A stretch of DNA of 27,765 bases, from assembly GCA_014377155.1 (NCBI GenBank), contig JACMQD010000323.1, positions 1 to 27,765 on the forward strand. Direction: 5' to 3'. The notes beneath the pieces are model-generated. The model saw nothing but the letters and a program-made list of their open reading frames with translations, ran no database searches and was not told the DNA's origin. The stretch comes from Herminiimonas sp. Lineage in GTDB: Bacteria; Pseudomonadota; Gammaproteobacteria; Burkholderiales; Burkholderiaceae. Every line of letters begins with the position of its first letter. The stretch's first letter is position 1. A program made the translations under genes and the position numbers. This document shows positions 1 through 8,442 of this stretch, in pieces.

Positions 1-636
1 AAGATCAAGCTGCTCGAGTTTATCCAGAATGTCATTCCGAAGCACGTCACGTGTATTTTTATTCGCCAGTCCGATCCGTTGGGGCTGGGCCACGCAGTGC
101 TGTGTGCACGACCTGTCGTCGGTGACGAACCGTTTGCGGTACTGCTGGCCGACGACTTCATGGACGTGGACGCCGGCGTGAAGCCGGTGATGGCGCAGAT
201 GACTGATGTCTTTATGCGCGAAGGCCGCACTATACTTGCTGTTCAGGACGTGCCGCGCGATCAGACCAAGCAGTACGGTATCGTCAGCGCCGAGCCTTTC
301 CATCCGAACCTCGAACGTGTCAACGCCATTATCGAAAAGCCGGCTCCGGAAGTAGCGCCGTCCACGCTGGCGGTCGTCGGGCGCTATGTGCTGACCAACG
401 GCATCTTCGCTTGCCTGGAAAAGATCGGCAAAGGCGCCGGCGGCGAGATCCAGCTGACCGATGGCATCGCGGCGCTGATGAAGGATGAATCGGTCTTGGC
501 TTACCGTTACGAGGGTACCCGCTATGATTGCGGATCGAAACTGGGATATCTCAAAGCGACCATGGCGATGGGCATGAAGCATCCCGAAACCGGCGCTGAA
601 TTTTCCGAATACGTGAGGCAAATGTCATGGGCGTAA
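1..636 (+). CDS. galU: UTP--glucose-1-phosphate uridylyltransferase, 3' part (5' end outside window)
   Basis: The reading frame is open from base 1, so this is the C-terminal 211 residues of a protein usually near 290 aa. GalU makes UDP-glucose from UTP and glucose-1-phosphate in the cytoplasm and feeds exopolysaccharide and LPS core sugar synthesis. Visible family features are the stretch around [10 protein letters not shown], the acidic LADDFMDVD segment (metal/nucleotide site), [39 protein letters not shown] and the C-terminal [17 protein letters not shown] at 79 could be mistaken for a start, but homology clearly continues upstream to the window edge. The stop codon overlaps the start of the deformylase gene by 10 bases, which suggests translational coupling. 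Confidence 0.95.
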   Translation, partial: KIKLLEFIQNVIPKHVTCIFIRQSDPLGLGHAVLCARPVVGDEPFAVLLADDFMDVDAGVKPVMAQMTDVFMREGRTILAVQDVPRDQTKQYGIVSAEPFHPNLERVNAIIEKPAPEVAPSTLAVVGRYVLTNGIFACLEKIGKGAGGEIQLTDGIAALMKDESVLAYRYEGTRYDCGSKLGYLKATMAMGMKHPETGAEFSEYVRQMSWA

Positions 637-1163
637 GGGAAATCCTGCGCATGGGCGACCCGCGTCTCTTGCGCCAGGCCGAACCGGTCGAGCGATTCGG
701 TACGCCCGAACTCGATACGCTGATTGTCGACATGTTCGACACGATGCATGCTGCCAATGGCGCCGGTCTGGCTGCACCGCAGATCGGGATCAATCTGCAA
801 ATCGTCATCTATGGTTTCAAACAGAATGCGCGTTATCCGGAAGCGCCGCCGGTGCCAGAGACGGTATTGATCAATCCTCGCTTAACGCCGCTGTCCGAAG
901 AGCAGGACGATGCCTGGGAGGGGTGCCTGTCGGTGCCTGGACTGCGCGGCGTGGTGCCACGCTGGACCCGCCTGCATTACGAAGGCGTCGATCAGTACGG
1001 CCACGCCATCAGCCGCGACGCGGAGGGTTTTCATGCGCGCGTGGTGCAGCACGAGTGTGACCACTTGCATGGCATTTTGTACCCAATGCGCATCAAGGAT
1101 TTCTCGAAATTCGGTTACGTCGACATCCTGTTTCCAGAACTCGATCCGAACGACGACGAATAA
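627..1163 (+). CDS. def: Peptide deformylase
   Basis: 178 aa. The enzyme removes the formyl group from the N-terminal methionine of new proteins. All three family motifs are present: [10 protein letters not shown] at residues 45-54, EGCLS at 98-102 with the metal-ligand Cys100, and HECDH at 142-146 with the two His ligands and the catalytic Glu. The ATG at 627 lies inside the end of galU (10-base overlap). The usual partner fmt is not adjacent. In many Burkholderiales a def-fmt pair exists elsewhere, so this may be a second paralogue; that is inference, since the rest of the genome is not visible. The C-terminus ends in an acidic tail (ELDPNDDE). A neighbouring gene (map) encodes methionine aminopeptidase, the next enzyme in N-terminal processing. 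Confidence 0.95.
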   Translation: MGVREILRMGDPRLLRQAEPVERFGTPELDTLIVDMFDTMHAANGAGLAAPQIGINLQIVIYGFKQNARYPEAPPVPETVLINPRLTPLSEEQDDAWEGCLSVPGLRGVVPRWTRLHYEGVDQYGHAISRDAEGFHARVVQHECDHLHGILYPMRIKDFSKFGYVDILFPELDPNDDE

Positions 1164-1193
1164 AATCAGGCAGCGCAGCCTGCCGCGCGGACG

Positions 1194-1940
1194 TCAGAAC
1201 TGTTCGTCCGGGCGCAGGTAGCGCCACTGGCCGGTAGGCAGGTCGCCCAGCGTCACCCGGCCGATCCTGACCCTTTTCAAGCCGACGACTTTCAGGCCGA
1301 CCATCTCGCACATACGCCGTACCTGGCGTTTTTTTCCTTCACGCAGAATAAAACTGAGCTGGTCTTCATTTTGCCAGCGGACCTTCGCCGGCAAGAGCTT
1401 CTTGCCGTCCAGCGATAGCCCATGATTGAGGCGGCGCAGGTCGGCGTCAGGCAGTTTGCCGGCATTGCCGTACTGGACTCGCACCAGGTATTCCTTTTCG
1501 ACGTCCGTATCTTGTCCGATCAACTGCTTGGCGATACGGCCGTCCTGTGTCAATACCAGAAGTCCGACCGAATCGATATCGAGCCTGCCTGCAGGCACCA
1601 GACTGCGCAGCTGCGTCGGATGGAACACTGTCTCGACCCGATCTTCGGTCCACCGATTTTCAGGTTTGACCAACACGACCGCAGGTTGGTAGCCGTCTTC
1701 AGCCTGACCGCTGACGTAACCCATGGGCTTGTTGATCAACACCGTAACGCGCTTGGATTGTTCGGCCGCAGCCTGACGCTCGACCGTCACGCGCTGATGC
1801 GGCAGAACTTTGCTGCCGAGTTCAGAAATAACGACGCCGTCGACGCGCACCCAGCCGCGCGCGATCCATTCATCGGCTTCGCGGCGGGAGCACAGGCCCA
1901 GTTCGGACATACGTTTTGAAAGGCGGAGTGGTTCGGTCAT
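1194..1940 (-). CDS. RsuA/RluB/RluF-family rRNA pseudouridine synthase (RluF-like)
   Basis: 248 aa. The protein isomerises a specific uridine in rRNA to pseudouridine. An S4 RNA-binding domain occupies about residues 5-55 (RLSKRMSELGLCSRREADEW). The catalytic domain follows, with INKPMGYVSGQAEDG near 69-83, the catalytic GRLD motif at 118-121 (Asp121), DSVGLLVLTQDG, EKEYLVRV, and the C-terminal REGKKRQVRRMCE and GQWRYL signatures of this subfamily. The INKP-GYVSGQ and GxWRxLxxxE patterns look more like RluF (23S rRNA) than RsuA (16S rRNA), but the exact target base cannot be assigned from sequence alone. It is the last gene of the leftward map-glnD cluster and converges on def with a 30-base gap. 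No U-tract terminator is obvious there. Confidence 0.88.
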   Translation of the reverse strand: MTEPLRLSKRMSELGLCSRREADEWIARGWVRVDGVVISELGSKVLPHQRVTVERQAAAEQSKRVTVLINKPMGYVSGQAEDGYQPAVVLVKPENRWTEDRVETVFHPTQLRSLVPAGRLDIDSVGLLVLTQDGRIAKQLIGQDTDVEKEYLVRVQYGNAGKLPDADLRRLNHGLSLDGKKLLPAKVRWQNEDQLSFILREGKKRQVRRMCEMVGLKVVGLKRVRIGRVTLGDLPTGQWRYLRPDEQF

Positions 1941-1971
1941 GGCGGAATCAATACATCGTGGTTCGGGGAAG

Positions 1972-1992
1972 GGCGCAAGCGACGCTTGCGCC
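1972..1992. repeat. Perfect 10-bp-arm inverted repeat between glnD and the pseudouridine synthase gene
   Basis: The arms GGCGCAAGCG (1972-1981) and CGCTTGCGCC (1983-1992) are exact reverse complements around one base, so RNA could form a tight 8-bp stem with a 5-nt loop. It sits 4 bases beyond the glnD stop codon, in the 56-base space before the next gene on the minus strand. No run of T follows on either strand, so it is not a classical intrinsic terminator. It could be an mRNA-stabilising hairpin, a Rho-dependent pause element or a protein site. The structure is seen directly; the role is unknown. Confidence 0.6.
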
Positions 1993-1996
1993 GGAT

Positions 1997-4549
1997 TCAG
2001 ATGCGCAAGGCATCGAGCAGTTCGGTCTCCAGCTGTATCTGGCTGCGCGCATTGTTTAACAACGGCCCGTCGACCAGGAACACATCCTCGACGCGTTCGC
2101 CCAGTGTCATGATCTTGGCGGTATGCAGGTTGACCTTGTACTTTGCGAGTACGTTGGCGATCGAATATAGCAGACCATTGCGATCGTTTGCCGATACGGA
2201 CAGCAGATAATACTGGCCGCGTTCGTCAGGACGCAGGTCGACCGTCGGCGTGGCAGGAAACGCCCGTGACAGTCGCGACAGCCGCGCCTTGATCGGCGTG
2301 GGAAGCTCGTCTTGCGCTTTCAGGAGCTCGGCCAGCTCATGTTCGATCAGACTAATAATGTCGCGGTAGTTTTTGGAAAATGCGCTCGATGCCACTAGAA
2401 ACGTATCGAGGGCGTAGCCGTTCCTCGTCGTATGGATCTTGGCGTCGAGAATATTGAAGTTCTTGCGGTCGAAATAACTGCAAATGCGCGCAAAAAGGTC
2501 CGCGTGGTCCTTGACGTAGACCGTCACCTGCAGACCTTCGCCGATCGGCGCCAGTCGACATTTGACGACCGGGTCGGCACTGTCGATTCGATTGAAAAGA
2601 CTGCGTGTTTGCCAGGCGATATCGGACGCATCGTGACGAAGGAAGTAGGCGACGTCGAGTTGCTGCCATAATTTCTCGTGAGAGTTTTCCGACAAGCCGT
2701 ACAGACGCAAAGTCTTGAGCGCTTCTTCCTGGCGATTTTTGAGCTCACGATCCGCCGACGGCGCTTCGCCGCCAAGCACCCGCAGTGTCATTCGGTACAG
2801 GTCTTCCAGAAGTTTGCCTTTCCAGGCATTCCACACTTTGGGGCTGGTGCCGCGAATATCGGCCACGGTGAGCAAATAGAGTGCGGTCAGATGGCGTTCG
2901 TCTTTCGCCAACTTGGAAAACTCGAGAATTACGTCAGGGTCGGACAGGTCCTGCTTTTGCGCCACCTGCGACATAGTCAGATGTTGTTCGACTAAAAATA
3001 CCACAAGTTCGGTATCCGGTTTGGACAGCCCGTGATCTTTGCAAAACGTACGCGCGTCGGCCATGCCCAGCTTGGAATGGTCGCCGCCGCGGCCTTTGGC
3101 GATATCATGGAACAGCGCTGCGACGTAGAGCAGCCACGGCTGTGCAAAATTGGCGATGAGCTGGCTGCAGAATGGGTATTCGTGGGCATGTTCGGTCATT
3201 GTAAAACGCCGCATGTTACGCACGACCATCAAGATATGCTGATCGACTGTATAGACATGAAACAAGTCGTGCTGCATCTGGCCGATAATGCGACGGAAGT
3301 TCGGCAGGTAGCGCCCCAGGATGCTCGTCTCGTTCATGCCGCGCAAGGCATGCGTGATGCCCTGGGGCGCCTGCAGAATATCGATGAACATCTTACGGTT
3401 GACCAGATCGCGGCGAAATTTCGCATCGATCTTAAAGCGCGCATGCCATAAGGCCCGATGGGTCCGCGCAGTCATGGCTTTGAGTTCGGTATGCAGCGAC
3501 AGCAGCAGGAATACCTCTAGCATGGCCGACGGCGTCGAATCGAACATGTCGTCGGTGGCAATGTCGATGAAACCGTTGACCTCGTTAAAGCGCTCGTTGA
3601 GCGGCACCGGGGAGGCCGGTTTCGGAAACAGTTGCGCTTCGATGTTTTGCAACAAAATCGTGTTGAGCTGGGTCACTGCTTTCGCCGCCCAGTAATAACG
3701 CTGCATCAGGTATTCGCTGGCGCGGCGGGTTTCAGTCGTCTTGAAACCGAAACTCTCGGCAATCGGCGTTTGCACGTCGAATACCAGCCGATCCTCGCGA
3801 CGGTTGGCATAGATATGCAAACGTATCCGAATATCCTTGAACGCCCGTTCCTTTTGCATCAGTTGCCGCGCTTCGGTGGGCGTGATCAGACCGCGATCAG
3901 CCAGCTTGCGCCACGAGTCGCCCAGACCGGCCGCCTTGGCCACCCACAAAATCACTTGCAGGTCGCGCAAGCCGCCCGGGCTCTCCTTGCAGTTAGGCTC
4001 CAAGCTATAGGGGGTATCTTCGTACTTTACATGGCGTTGGCGCATCTCCAGCGTCTTCGCCTCGAAAAATGCCTGCGGGTCCATCGCGGCGCTGCAGCGG
4101 TCGCGCAAGAACTCGAACAACTTGCGGCTGCCTGTGACCAATCGCGCTTCCAGCAGGCAGGTCTGAACAGTGATATCGGCCGCTGACTCGATCATGCATT
4201 CTTCGATGGTCCGAATGCTGTGCCCGATTTCCAGACCGATATCCCATAACAGCTGAACGAGTTCTTCCAGCTTCGATTCGAGCGCGGCATCGGGTACCGA
4301 TTCCAGCAGAATGAGCACATCCACATCCGAGTGCGGAAAGAGTTCGCCGCGTCCGTAGCCACCCACTGCAACCAGTGCGGCGCCCGAGGGCATTGCAGCA
4401 GCGCGCCAGGCCTCCGTCAGTGCGGCGTCGACATTTTGTCGTAATTTACCCAGCAGCTTTTCAGGCGCGCCATCGGACTGGAATGCGGCGATCGCTTCTT
4501 GGCGCTGGACCTTGAGCTGTTCCTTGAGATGCAGCGCGAGAGCGGGCAT
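1997..4549 (-). CDS. glnD: Bifunctional PII uridylyltransferase / uridylyl-removing enzyme
   Basis: 850 aa from the chosen ATG at 4549, close to the family length (about 850-890). GlnD senses glutamine and adds UMP to, or removes it from, PII proteins, so it controls nitrogen metabolism. The nucleotidyltransferase motif [15 protein letters not shown] is at residues 63-77. The HD hydrolase domain shows HVYTVDQH at 431-438 and [13 protein letters not shown] at 480-492. Two ACT glutamine-sensing domains lie near 673-720 and 780-828. An upstream extension of 41 residues is open, but it lies inside map and does not resemble GlnD, while [12 protein letters not shown] is a typical beginning. The start is only 2 bases past the map stop codon, so the two genes are probably cotranscribed and coupled. 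Confidence 0.96.
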   Translation of the reverse strand: MPALALHLKEQLKVQRQEAIAAFQSDGAPEKLLGKLRQNVDAALTEAWRAAAMPSGAALVAVGGYGRGELFPHSDVDVLILLESVPDAALESKLEELVQLLWDIGLEIGHSIRTIEECMIESAADITVQTCLLEARLVTGSRKLFEFLRDRCSAAMDPQAFFEAKTLEMRQRHVKYEDTPYSLEPNCKESPGGLRDLQVILWVAKAAGLGDSWRKLADRGLITPTEARQLMQKERAFKDIRIRLHIYANRREDRLVFDVQTPIAESFGFKTTETRRASEYLMQRYYWAAKAVTQLNTILLQNIEAQLFPKPASPVPLNERFNEVNGFIDIATDDMFDSTPSAMLEVFLLLSLHTELKAMTARTHRALWHARFKIDAKFRRDLVNRKMFIDILQAPQGITHALRGMNETSILGRYLPNFRRIIGQMQHDLFHVYTVDQHILMVVRNMRRFTMTEHAHEYPFCSQLIANFAQPWLLYVAALFHDIAKGRGGDHSKLGMADARTFCKDHGLSKPDTELVVFLVEQHLTMSQVAQKQDLSDPDVILEFSKLAKDERHLTALYLLTVADIRGTSPKVWNAWKGKLLEDLYRMTLRVLGGEAPSADRELKNRQEEALKTLRLYGLSENSHEKLWQQLDVAYFLRHDASDIAWQTRSLFNRIDSADPVVKCRLAPIGEGLQVTVYVKDHADLFARICSYFDRKNFNILDAKIHTTRNGYALDTFLVASSAFSKNYRDIISLIEHELAELLKAQDELPTPIKARLSRLSRAFPATPTVDLRPDERGQYYLLSVSANDRNGLLYSIANVLAKYKVNLHTAKIMTLGERVEDVFLVDGPLLNNARSQIQLETELLDALRI

Positions 4550-4551
4550 GA

Positions 4552-5382
4552 CTACGCCGTTACGGGATGTAAACTCCCGGACTGCGTAATGAATGCCGGC
4601 GGCGGCGGCATGCCCGGCGAGACAGTCAGAACTTCGTAGCCGGTCTCGGTCACGAGCACCGTGTGTTCCCATTGCGCAGAAAGGCTGCGATCCTTGGTTT
4701 TAATGGTCCAGCCGTCGCCCATTTCACGAATCTCGCGGCGACCGGCATTGATCATCGGCTCCACCGTGAAAATCATCCCCGCCTGCAGCTTTTCCAGTGT
4801 GCCAGGGCGGCCATAATGCAGGACTTGTGGCTCTTCGTGAAAAATCTTGCCGATGCCATGACCGCAAAATTCACGCACGACGCTGTAGCCCGCTTTTTCT
4901 GCGTGCTGCTGAATGACATGCCCTATATCGCCAAGATGCGCGCCAGGACGAATCTTGGCGATACCTAGCCACATGCATTCGAAGGTAACGTCACCCAGGC
5001 GCTTGGCCAGGATCGACGGTTCACCGATGTAATACATGCGGCTATTGTCGCCGTGATATCCATCCTTGATGACCGTGATGTCGAGATTGATGACATCACC
5101 GTTTTTCAAGACTTTGTCGCCCGGAATGCCATGGCAAATAACGTCATTGACCGACGTGCAGATGGCCTTCGGATACGGGGTATAGCCAGGAGGGCAATAA
5201 TTGAGCGGCGCAGGAATCGTTCCCTGTACATCGACCATGTATTCATGACATAGCCGGTCGATTTCGCCGGTGGTGATGCCGGCCTTGACGAACGGGGCGA
5301 TGTAATCCAGCACCTCGGCGCCGAGTTTGCCGGCCACGCGCATGCCTTGGATGTCTTCTGCGGATTTGATTGAAATTGTCAT
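4552..5382 (-). CDS. map: Methionine aminopeptidase, type I
   Basis: 276 aa. The enzyme removes the initiator methionine from new proteins after deformylation. All five metal ligands of the pita-bread fold are visible: Asp101 (NLD), Asp112 (HGD), His175 (GHGIG), Glu208 (TVEPM) and Glu239 (WEHT), plus the substrate-binding His84 (VICHG). The ATG at 5382 ([14 protein letters not shown]) matches family N-termini; an in-frame TTG 11 codons upstream is less likely. Map is usually divergent from rpsB in proteobacteria, as here. The C-terminus carries a Pro-rich extension (PGMPPPPAF) of about 25 residues beyond the last conserved strand. It is the first gene of the leftward map-glnD-pseudouridine synthase unit. 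Confidence 0.97.
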   Translation of the reverse strand: MTISIKSAEDIQGMRVAGKLGAEVLDYIAPFVKAGITTGEIDRLCHEYMVDVQGTIPAPLNYCPPGYTPYPKAICTSVNDVICHGIPGDKVLKNGDVINLDITVIKDGYHGDNSRMYYIGEPSILAKRLGDVTFECMWLGIAKIRPGAHLGDIGHVIQQHAEKAGYSVVREFCGHGIGKIFHEEPQVLHYGRPGTLEKLQAGMIFTVEPMINAGRREIREMGDGWTIKTKDRSLSAQWEHTVLVTETGYEVLTVSPGMPPPPAFITQSGSLHPVTA

Positions 5383-5438
5383 GATAGGGGCGCGAATCGC
5401 GTGGAAACTACGCAAAAAGATAAGTTACTAATAGGTTG

Positions 5439-5444
5439 ATTATA
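5439..5444 (-). promoter_or_regulatory. Candidate -10 box of the map-glnD operon
   Basis: The minus strand reads TATAAT, a perfect sigma-70 -10 hexamer. It would start transcription near 5432, about 50 bases before the map ATG. The region 16-18 bases further upstream does not match TTGACA well. A TTGGCA (5460-5455, minus) is present but only 10 bases away, so the -35 element is uncertain. Confidence 0.5.
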
Positions 5445-5571
5445 GTCGACCCCCTGCCAATTCGCTTAGGAGCCTGCCTTGGCAACATCCTCCACGGCAT
5501 CCCGTCGTCCGGCTTCGCCTCACGTGCTGCTTTGATTTATGAGTGACGATCAAGGAATTTGGGTTCCATGG

Positions 5572-5601
5572 TTGGAGGAATCGACTGTTTTAGCGTAGAA
5601 T
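5572..5601 (+). promoter_or_regulatory. Candidate rpsB-tsf promoter
   Basis: A TAGAAT hexamer (5596-5601, 5 of 6 to consensus) is preceded at 18 bases by TTGGAG (5572-5577, 3 of 6). It is followed by a GC-rich discriminator (CGCGGG), which is typical of growth-rate and ppGpp-controlled ribosomal promoters. The predicted start is near 5608, giving a leader of about 120 nt before rpsB. This is inferred from sequence only. Confidence 0.42.
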
Positions 5602-5609
5602 CGCGGGCT

Positions 5610-5723
5610 AGCTTGAAATGCATTCAAGTTAGACTTTTTAAATCGCGAATCCGCTCGAAAAGGGTGCCGTTTTTTCAACATGAAATCACGGTAACTGAAC
5701 GGATTCCAGACCCAACCCTGGAG
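5610..5723 (+). promoter_or_regulatory. Structured rpsB 5' leader, candidate S2 autoregulatory RNA
   Basis: Three nested or adjacent pairings can be read by eye. First, AGCTTGAA (5610-5617) pairs with TTCAAGTT (5623-5630, one G-U) right at the expected transcript start. Second, a composite stem-loop has an outer helix GAATCCG/CGGATTC (5647-5653 with 5700-5706), a middle helix TGCCGT/ACGGTA (5665-5670 with 5688-5693, one G-U) and an inner helix TTTCA/TGAAA (5673-5677 with 5681-5685). Third, TCCAG (5705-5709) pairs with CTGGA (5718-5722) and covers the Shine-Dalgarno GGAG at 5720-5723; it competes with the last two pairs of the outer helix. S2-mediated feedback on rpsB-tsf is established in Escherichia coli; its operation here is inference. 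Confidence 0.5.
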
Positions 5724-5728
5724 ATATC

Positions 5729-6478
5729 ATGTCTGTAACAATGCGCGAAATGCTGGAAGCCGGCGTCCATTTTGGTCACCAAACCCGCTTCTGGAACCCA
5801 AAGATGGCCCCGTTCATTTTCGGTCATCGCAACAAGATTCACATCGTCAATCTCGAAAAAACACTGGCCATGTACCAGGACGCGATGAAATACATCCGTC
5901 AATTGTCCTCCAATCGCGGCACTATCCTGATGGTCGGCACTAAGCGCCAGGCACGCGAAATCATGGCAGCCGAGGCGCAACGCGCCGGCATGCCTTTCGT
6001 TGATCAGCGCTGGTTGGGCGGCATGCTGACCAATTTCAAGACGATCAAGACATCGATCAAGCGACTGAAAGATATGGAAGCGTCGATCGAAGACGGCTCC
6101 GTTGAAAAGCTCAGCAAAAAAGAAGGCTTGATGTTCCAGCGCGAGATGATCAAGCTGCAAAAATCCATCGGCGGCATCAAGGACATGGGCGGCATTCCTG
6201 ACGCCATTTTCGTCGTCGACGTCGGCTACCACAAAGGCGCGATCACCGAAGCGACCAAGCTCGGCATCCCTGTCATCGGCGTAGTCGATACCAATCACAC
6301 ACCGGAAGGCGTGACTTACGTTATTCCAGGCAACGACGATTCGTCCAAAGCGATCATGCTGTATGCCCGCGGCGTCGCTGACGCGATCCTCGAAGGCCGT
6401 GCTTCGGCAATGAATGATGTCGTCGATGCAGCCAAGGGCGCAACTGGTGACGAGTTCGTCGAAGTCGAGCAAGCGTAA
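5729..6478 (+). CDS. rpsB: 30S ribosomal protein S2
   Basis: 249 aa, within the usual bacterial range of 225-255. S2 binds 16S rRNA late in small-subunit assembly and helps to recruit S1. The N-terminus [20 protein letters not shown], the [17 protein letters not shown] segment, the [17 protein letters not shown] segment and the [23 protein letters not shown] segment are typical. A GGAG Shine-Dalgarno lies 5 bases before the ATG. It is the first gene of the rightward translation block and is separated from tsf by 138 bases that hold a terminator or attenuator. Confidence 0.98.
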   Translation: MSVTMREMLEAGVHFGHQTRFWNPKMAPFIFGHRNKIHIVNLEKTLAMYQDAMKYIRQLSSNRGTILMVGTKRQAREIMAAEAQRAGMPFVDQRWLGGMLTNFKTIKTSIKRLKDMEASIEDGSVEKLSKKEGLMFQREMIKLQKSIGGIKDMGGIPDAIFVVDVGYHKGAITEATKLGIPVIGVVDTNHTPEGVTYVIPGNDDSSKAIMLYARGVADAILEGRASAMNDVVDAAKGATGDEFVEVEQA

Positions 6479-6516
6479 TATTTTGTCCCTGGCGTAGCAA
6501 GCATCCGGGATGCAGC

Positions 6517-6551
6517 AAAAAAGGGGGCAACAGTGGTTCGCCCCTTTTTTT
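6517..6551 (+). terminator. Intrinsic terminator/attenuator between rpsB and tsf
   Basis: AAAAAAGGGGGC (6517-6528) pairs with GCCCCTTTTTTT (6540-6551, one G-U) around an 11-base loop, giving 12 base pairs that end in a T run. The A run before the stem makes it look bidirectional. The distance to tsf (65 bases) and the classical rpsB-tsf operon suggest partial termination that lowers tsf relative to rpsB, as inferred for other proteobacteria. Confidence 0.85.
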
Positions 6552-6616
6552 CGGGAAATTTTGAATATAGTTTGATTAATGACACCCAACGGCGTCGATT
6601 AAGTTAGGAGAATGAC

Positions 6617-7528
6617 ATGGCGGTAATTACAGCGGCAATGGTCGGCGAACTGCGCGCAAAGACCGATGCGCCAATGATGGAATGCAAGAAAGCACTGACA
6701 GAAGCAGGTGGCGATGCCGTCAAAGCGGAAGAAATTCTGCGCGTCAAGCTGGGCGGCAAGGCGTCAAAGGCCGCATCACGCGTCACCGCTGAAGGCGTTG
6801 TCGCAAGCTACATCGCCGACGGTGTCGGTGCATTGCTCGAAGTTAATTGCGAGACCGACTTCGTAACAAAGAACGACGAATTCATTGCAATGGCAAACGC
6901 CATTGTCAAACTCATTGCCGAGCACAACCCGGCAGATGTTGCCGCCTTGTCCGCTCTGCCGCTCGATGGCAAGACAGTCGAAGACAAGCGTGCAGAACTG
7001 ATTGGCCGTATCGGCGAGAACATGTCGATCCGCCGCTTCCAGCGTTTCGACACCAGCGCCAAGCTGGCATCGTACCTGCACGGCACGCGCATTGGTGTCG
7101 TCGTCGAGTTCGACGGCGCCGATGAGCAGGTCGGCAAAGACGTCGCCATGCACATCGCGGCGATGAAGCCAGTCTCGCTGTCGTCGGATCAGGTACCTGC
7201 GGATCTGATCGAAAAAGAACGTTCGGTTGCCGCTGCCAAGGCTGCAGAAGACGCGAAGATCGCTGAGGCAGCAGGCAAAGCCGTGCAGTCGGCCGATATC
7301 GTCACTAAGCGGATTGACGGTTCGATACAAAAATACCTGAAAGAAGTCAGTTTGCTCAATCAGACTTTTGTCAAAAACGATAAGCAGACCGTTGAGCAAA
7401 TGCTCAAGGCTTCCGGTTCGTCGATCAAGGCCTTCACCATGTTCGTCGTGGGCGAAGGCATCGAAAAGAAACAGGATGATTTCGCTGCAGAGGTCGCAGC
7501 GCAGGTCGCGGCAGCCAAGCAGGCTTAA
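6617..7528 (+). CDS. tsf: Translation elongation factor Ts
   Basis: 303 aa. EF-Ts is the cytoplasmic guanine nucleotide exchange factor that recycles EF-Tu-GDP to EF-Tu-GTP. The N-terminal UBA-like domain has the usual [16 protein letters not shown] segment (residues 12-27). The key EF-Tu-contacting TDFV motif is at 80-83 ([11 protein letters not shown]). The dimerisation/coiled-coil half (about 140-290) contains [23 protein letters not shown] at 6606-6610 is an excellent ribosome binding site 6 bases before the ATG. It follows rpsB in the conserved order and is closed by a strong terminator directly after its stop codon. Confidence 0.98.
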   Translation: MAVITAAMVGELRAKTDAPMMECKKALTEAGGDAVKAEEILRVKLGGKASKAASRVTAEGVVASYIADGVGALLEVNCETDFVTKNDEFIAMANAIVKLIAEHNPADVAALSALPLDGKTVEDKRAELIGRIGENMSIRRFQRFDTSAKLASYLHGTRIGVVVEFDGADEQVGKDVAMHIAAMKPVSLSSDQVPADLIEKERSVAAAKAAEDAKIAEAAGKAVQSADIVTKRIDGSIQKYLKEVSLLNQTFVKNDKQTVEQMLKASGSSIKAFTMFVVGEGIEKKQDDFAAEVAAQVAAAKQA

Positions 7529-7538
7529 GCGAATCAAG

Positions 7539-7561
7539 CGGGCCGAAAGGCCCGTTTTTTT
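7539..7561 (+). terminator. Intrinsic terminator after tsf
   Basis: CGGGCC (7539-7544), a GAAA tetraloop and GGCCCG (7549-7554) form a perfect 6-bp GC hairpin followed by seven T (7555-7561). It begins 10 bases after the tsf stop codon. This is a textbook Rho-independent terminator and should separate rpsB-tsf from the pyrH unit. Confidence 0.93.
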
Positions 7562-7606
7562 GCGTCGCGCGGCAGGATTGTCGAACCGACCTGCACTACC
7601 CTGCCA

Positions 7607-7642
7607 GCTGGCGGTATGCCCCACGAAGGCAACACCGCCAGC
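7607..7642 (+). promoter_or_regulatory. Two-tier hairpin in the tsf-pyrH gap
   Basis: GCTGGCGGT (7607-7615) is the exact reverse complement of ACCGCCAGC (7634-7642), and the loop itself closes with TGCC (7617-7620) against GGCA (7628-7631) around CCACGAA. Together this is 13 base pairs with only a small 1/2-nt internal loop. No T run follows, so it is not a second terminator. It lies 47 bases before the pyrH start and just upstream of a TAGAAT -10-like hexamer at 7664-7669 that lacks a clear -35. It may be an operator, a cruciform or part of a leader RNA. Confidence 0.55.
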
Positions 7643-7689
7643 GGGTGTCAGCATCGAATGCATTAGAATAATTATCGGGAGCCCGGCAC

Positions 7690-8406
7690 ATGACCAAACC
7701 AGCCTACAAGCGAGTCCTTCTCAAACTTTCTGGTGAAGCTTTGATGGGTGATGATTCGTATGGTATCAACCGCGCTACCATCGAGCGCATGGTCTCGGAC
7801 GTATCCGAAGTGGCCAAGCTCGGCGTCGAACTAGCCATTGTCATCGGCGGCGGCAACATCTTCCGTGGCGTCGCACCCGGCGCGCAAGGCATGGACCGGG
7901 CCACTGCGGATTACATGGGCATGCTGGCCACTGTCATGAATTCGCTGGCGCTGGCCGACGCCATGCGGCAGGCTGGCATCGTCGCACGCGTAATGTCAGC
8001 GATCGCAATCGAACAGGTCGTGGAGCCTTACGTGCGGCCCAAGGCGCTGCAATATCTCGAAGAAGGCAAGATCGTTGTGTTCGCGGCTGGTACCGGCAAC
8101 CCGTTTTTCACGACAGATACCGCCGCGGCGTTGCGCGGATCGGAAATCGGCGCTGAAATCGTGCTTAAGGCAACAAAGGTCGACGGCGTCTACAGCGCTG
8201 ATCCGAACAAGGACCCAGCAGCCACGCGTTATTCGACTATTACGTTCGATGAAGCTATTTCCAAACATTTGCAAGTCATGGACGCAACCGCATTCGCGTT
8301 GTGCCGTGACCAGAAACTACCGATCAAAGTGTTTTCCATTATCAAGCCCGGCGCCCTCAAGGCGGTTATCATGGGCGAAGATGAGGGCACGCTGGTTCAC
8401 GTCTAA
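7690..8406 (+). CDS. pyrH: UMP kinase (uridylate kinase)
   Basis: 238 aa. This amino-acid-kinase-family enzyme phosphorylates UMP to UDP with ATP in pyrimidine synthesis. It is the bacterial type, unrelated to eukaryotic UMP/CMP kinase. KLSGEALMG (12-20) forms the phosphate-binding start, GGGNIFRG is at 53-60, [16 protein letters not shown] follows, and [17 protein letters not shown] is at about 134-150. [14 protein letters not shown] is the typical ATP-binding region. GGGAG (7677-7681) serves as ribosome binding site 8 bases upstream. It is probably the first gene of the next transcription unit, because tsf ends in a terminator. Confidence 0.98.
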   Translation: MTKPAYKRVLLKLSGEALMGDDSYGINRATIERMVSDVSEVAKLGVELAIVIGGGNIFRGVAPGAQGMDRATADYMGMLATVMNSLALADAMRQAGIVARVMSAIAIEQVVEPYVRPKALQYLEEGKIVVFAAGTGNPFFTTDTAAALRGSEIGAEIVLKATKVDGVYSADPNKDPAATRYSTITFDEAISKHLQVMDATAFALCRDQKLPIKVFSIIKPGALKAVIMGEDEGTLVHV

Positions 8407-8442
8407 TATCAAGTCGCATACGTTCTAACGGAGGAAAACAGC

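Larger units (their letters stand above)
5383..5728. other. Divergent map/rpsB intergenic region (346 bp)
   Basis: No convincing gene was found in this stretch. Reading left to right it holds the leftward map leader and a perfect minus-strand TATAAT, a middle part (about 5460-5570) without recognised structure, a candidate rpsB promoter near 5572-5601, and a folded rpsB leader from about 5608 to the rpsB start. A 19-codon ATG frame at 5539-5598 was considered and not called. Confidence 0.8.

Noticed and set aside
1164..1193. CAGGC/GCCTG pairing between convergent def and pseudouridine synthase genes
   Set aside because: Only 5 bp with no T run on either strand; too weak to call a terminator.
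5539..5598. 19-codon ATG frame upstream of rpsB
   Set aside because: There is no ribosome binding site, and the frame runs through the candidate rpsB promoter; it ends inside the -10 hexamer.
5675..7663. Long minus-strand frames opposite rpsB (304 codons) and tsf (295 codons)
   Set aside because: They mirror conserved ribosomal-factor genes and run through two intrinsic terminators; no family similarity was recognised.
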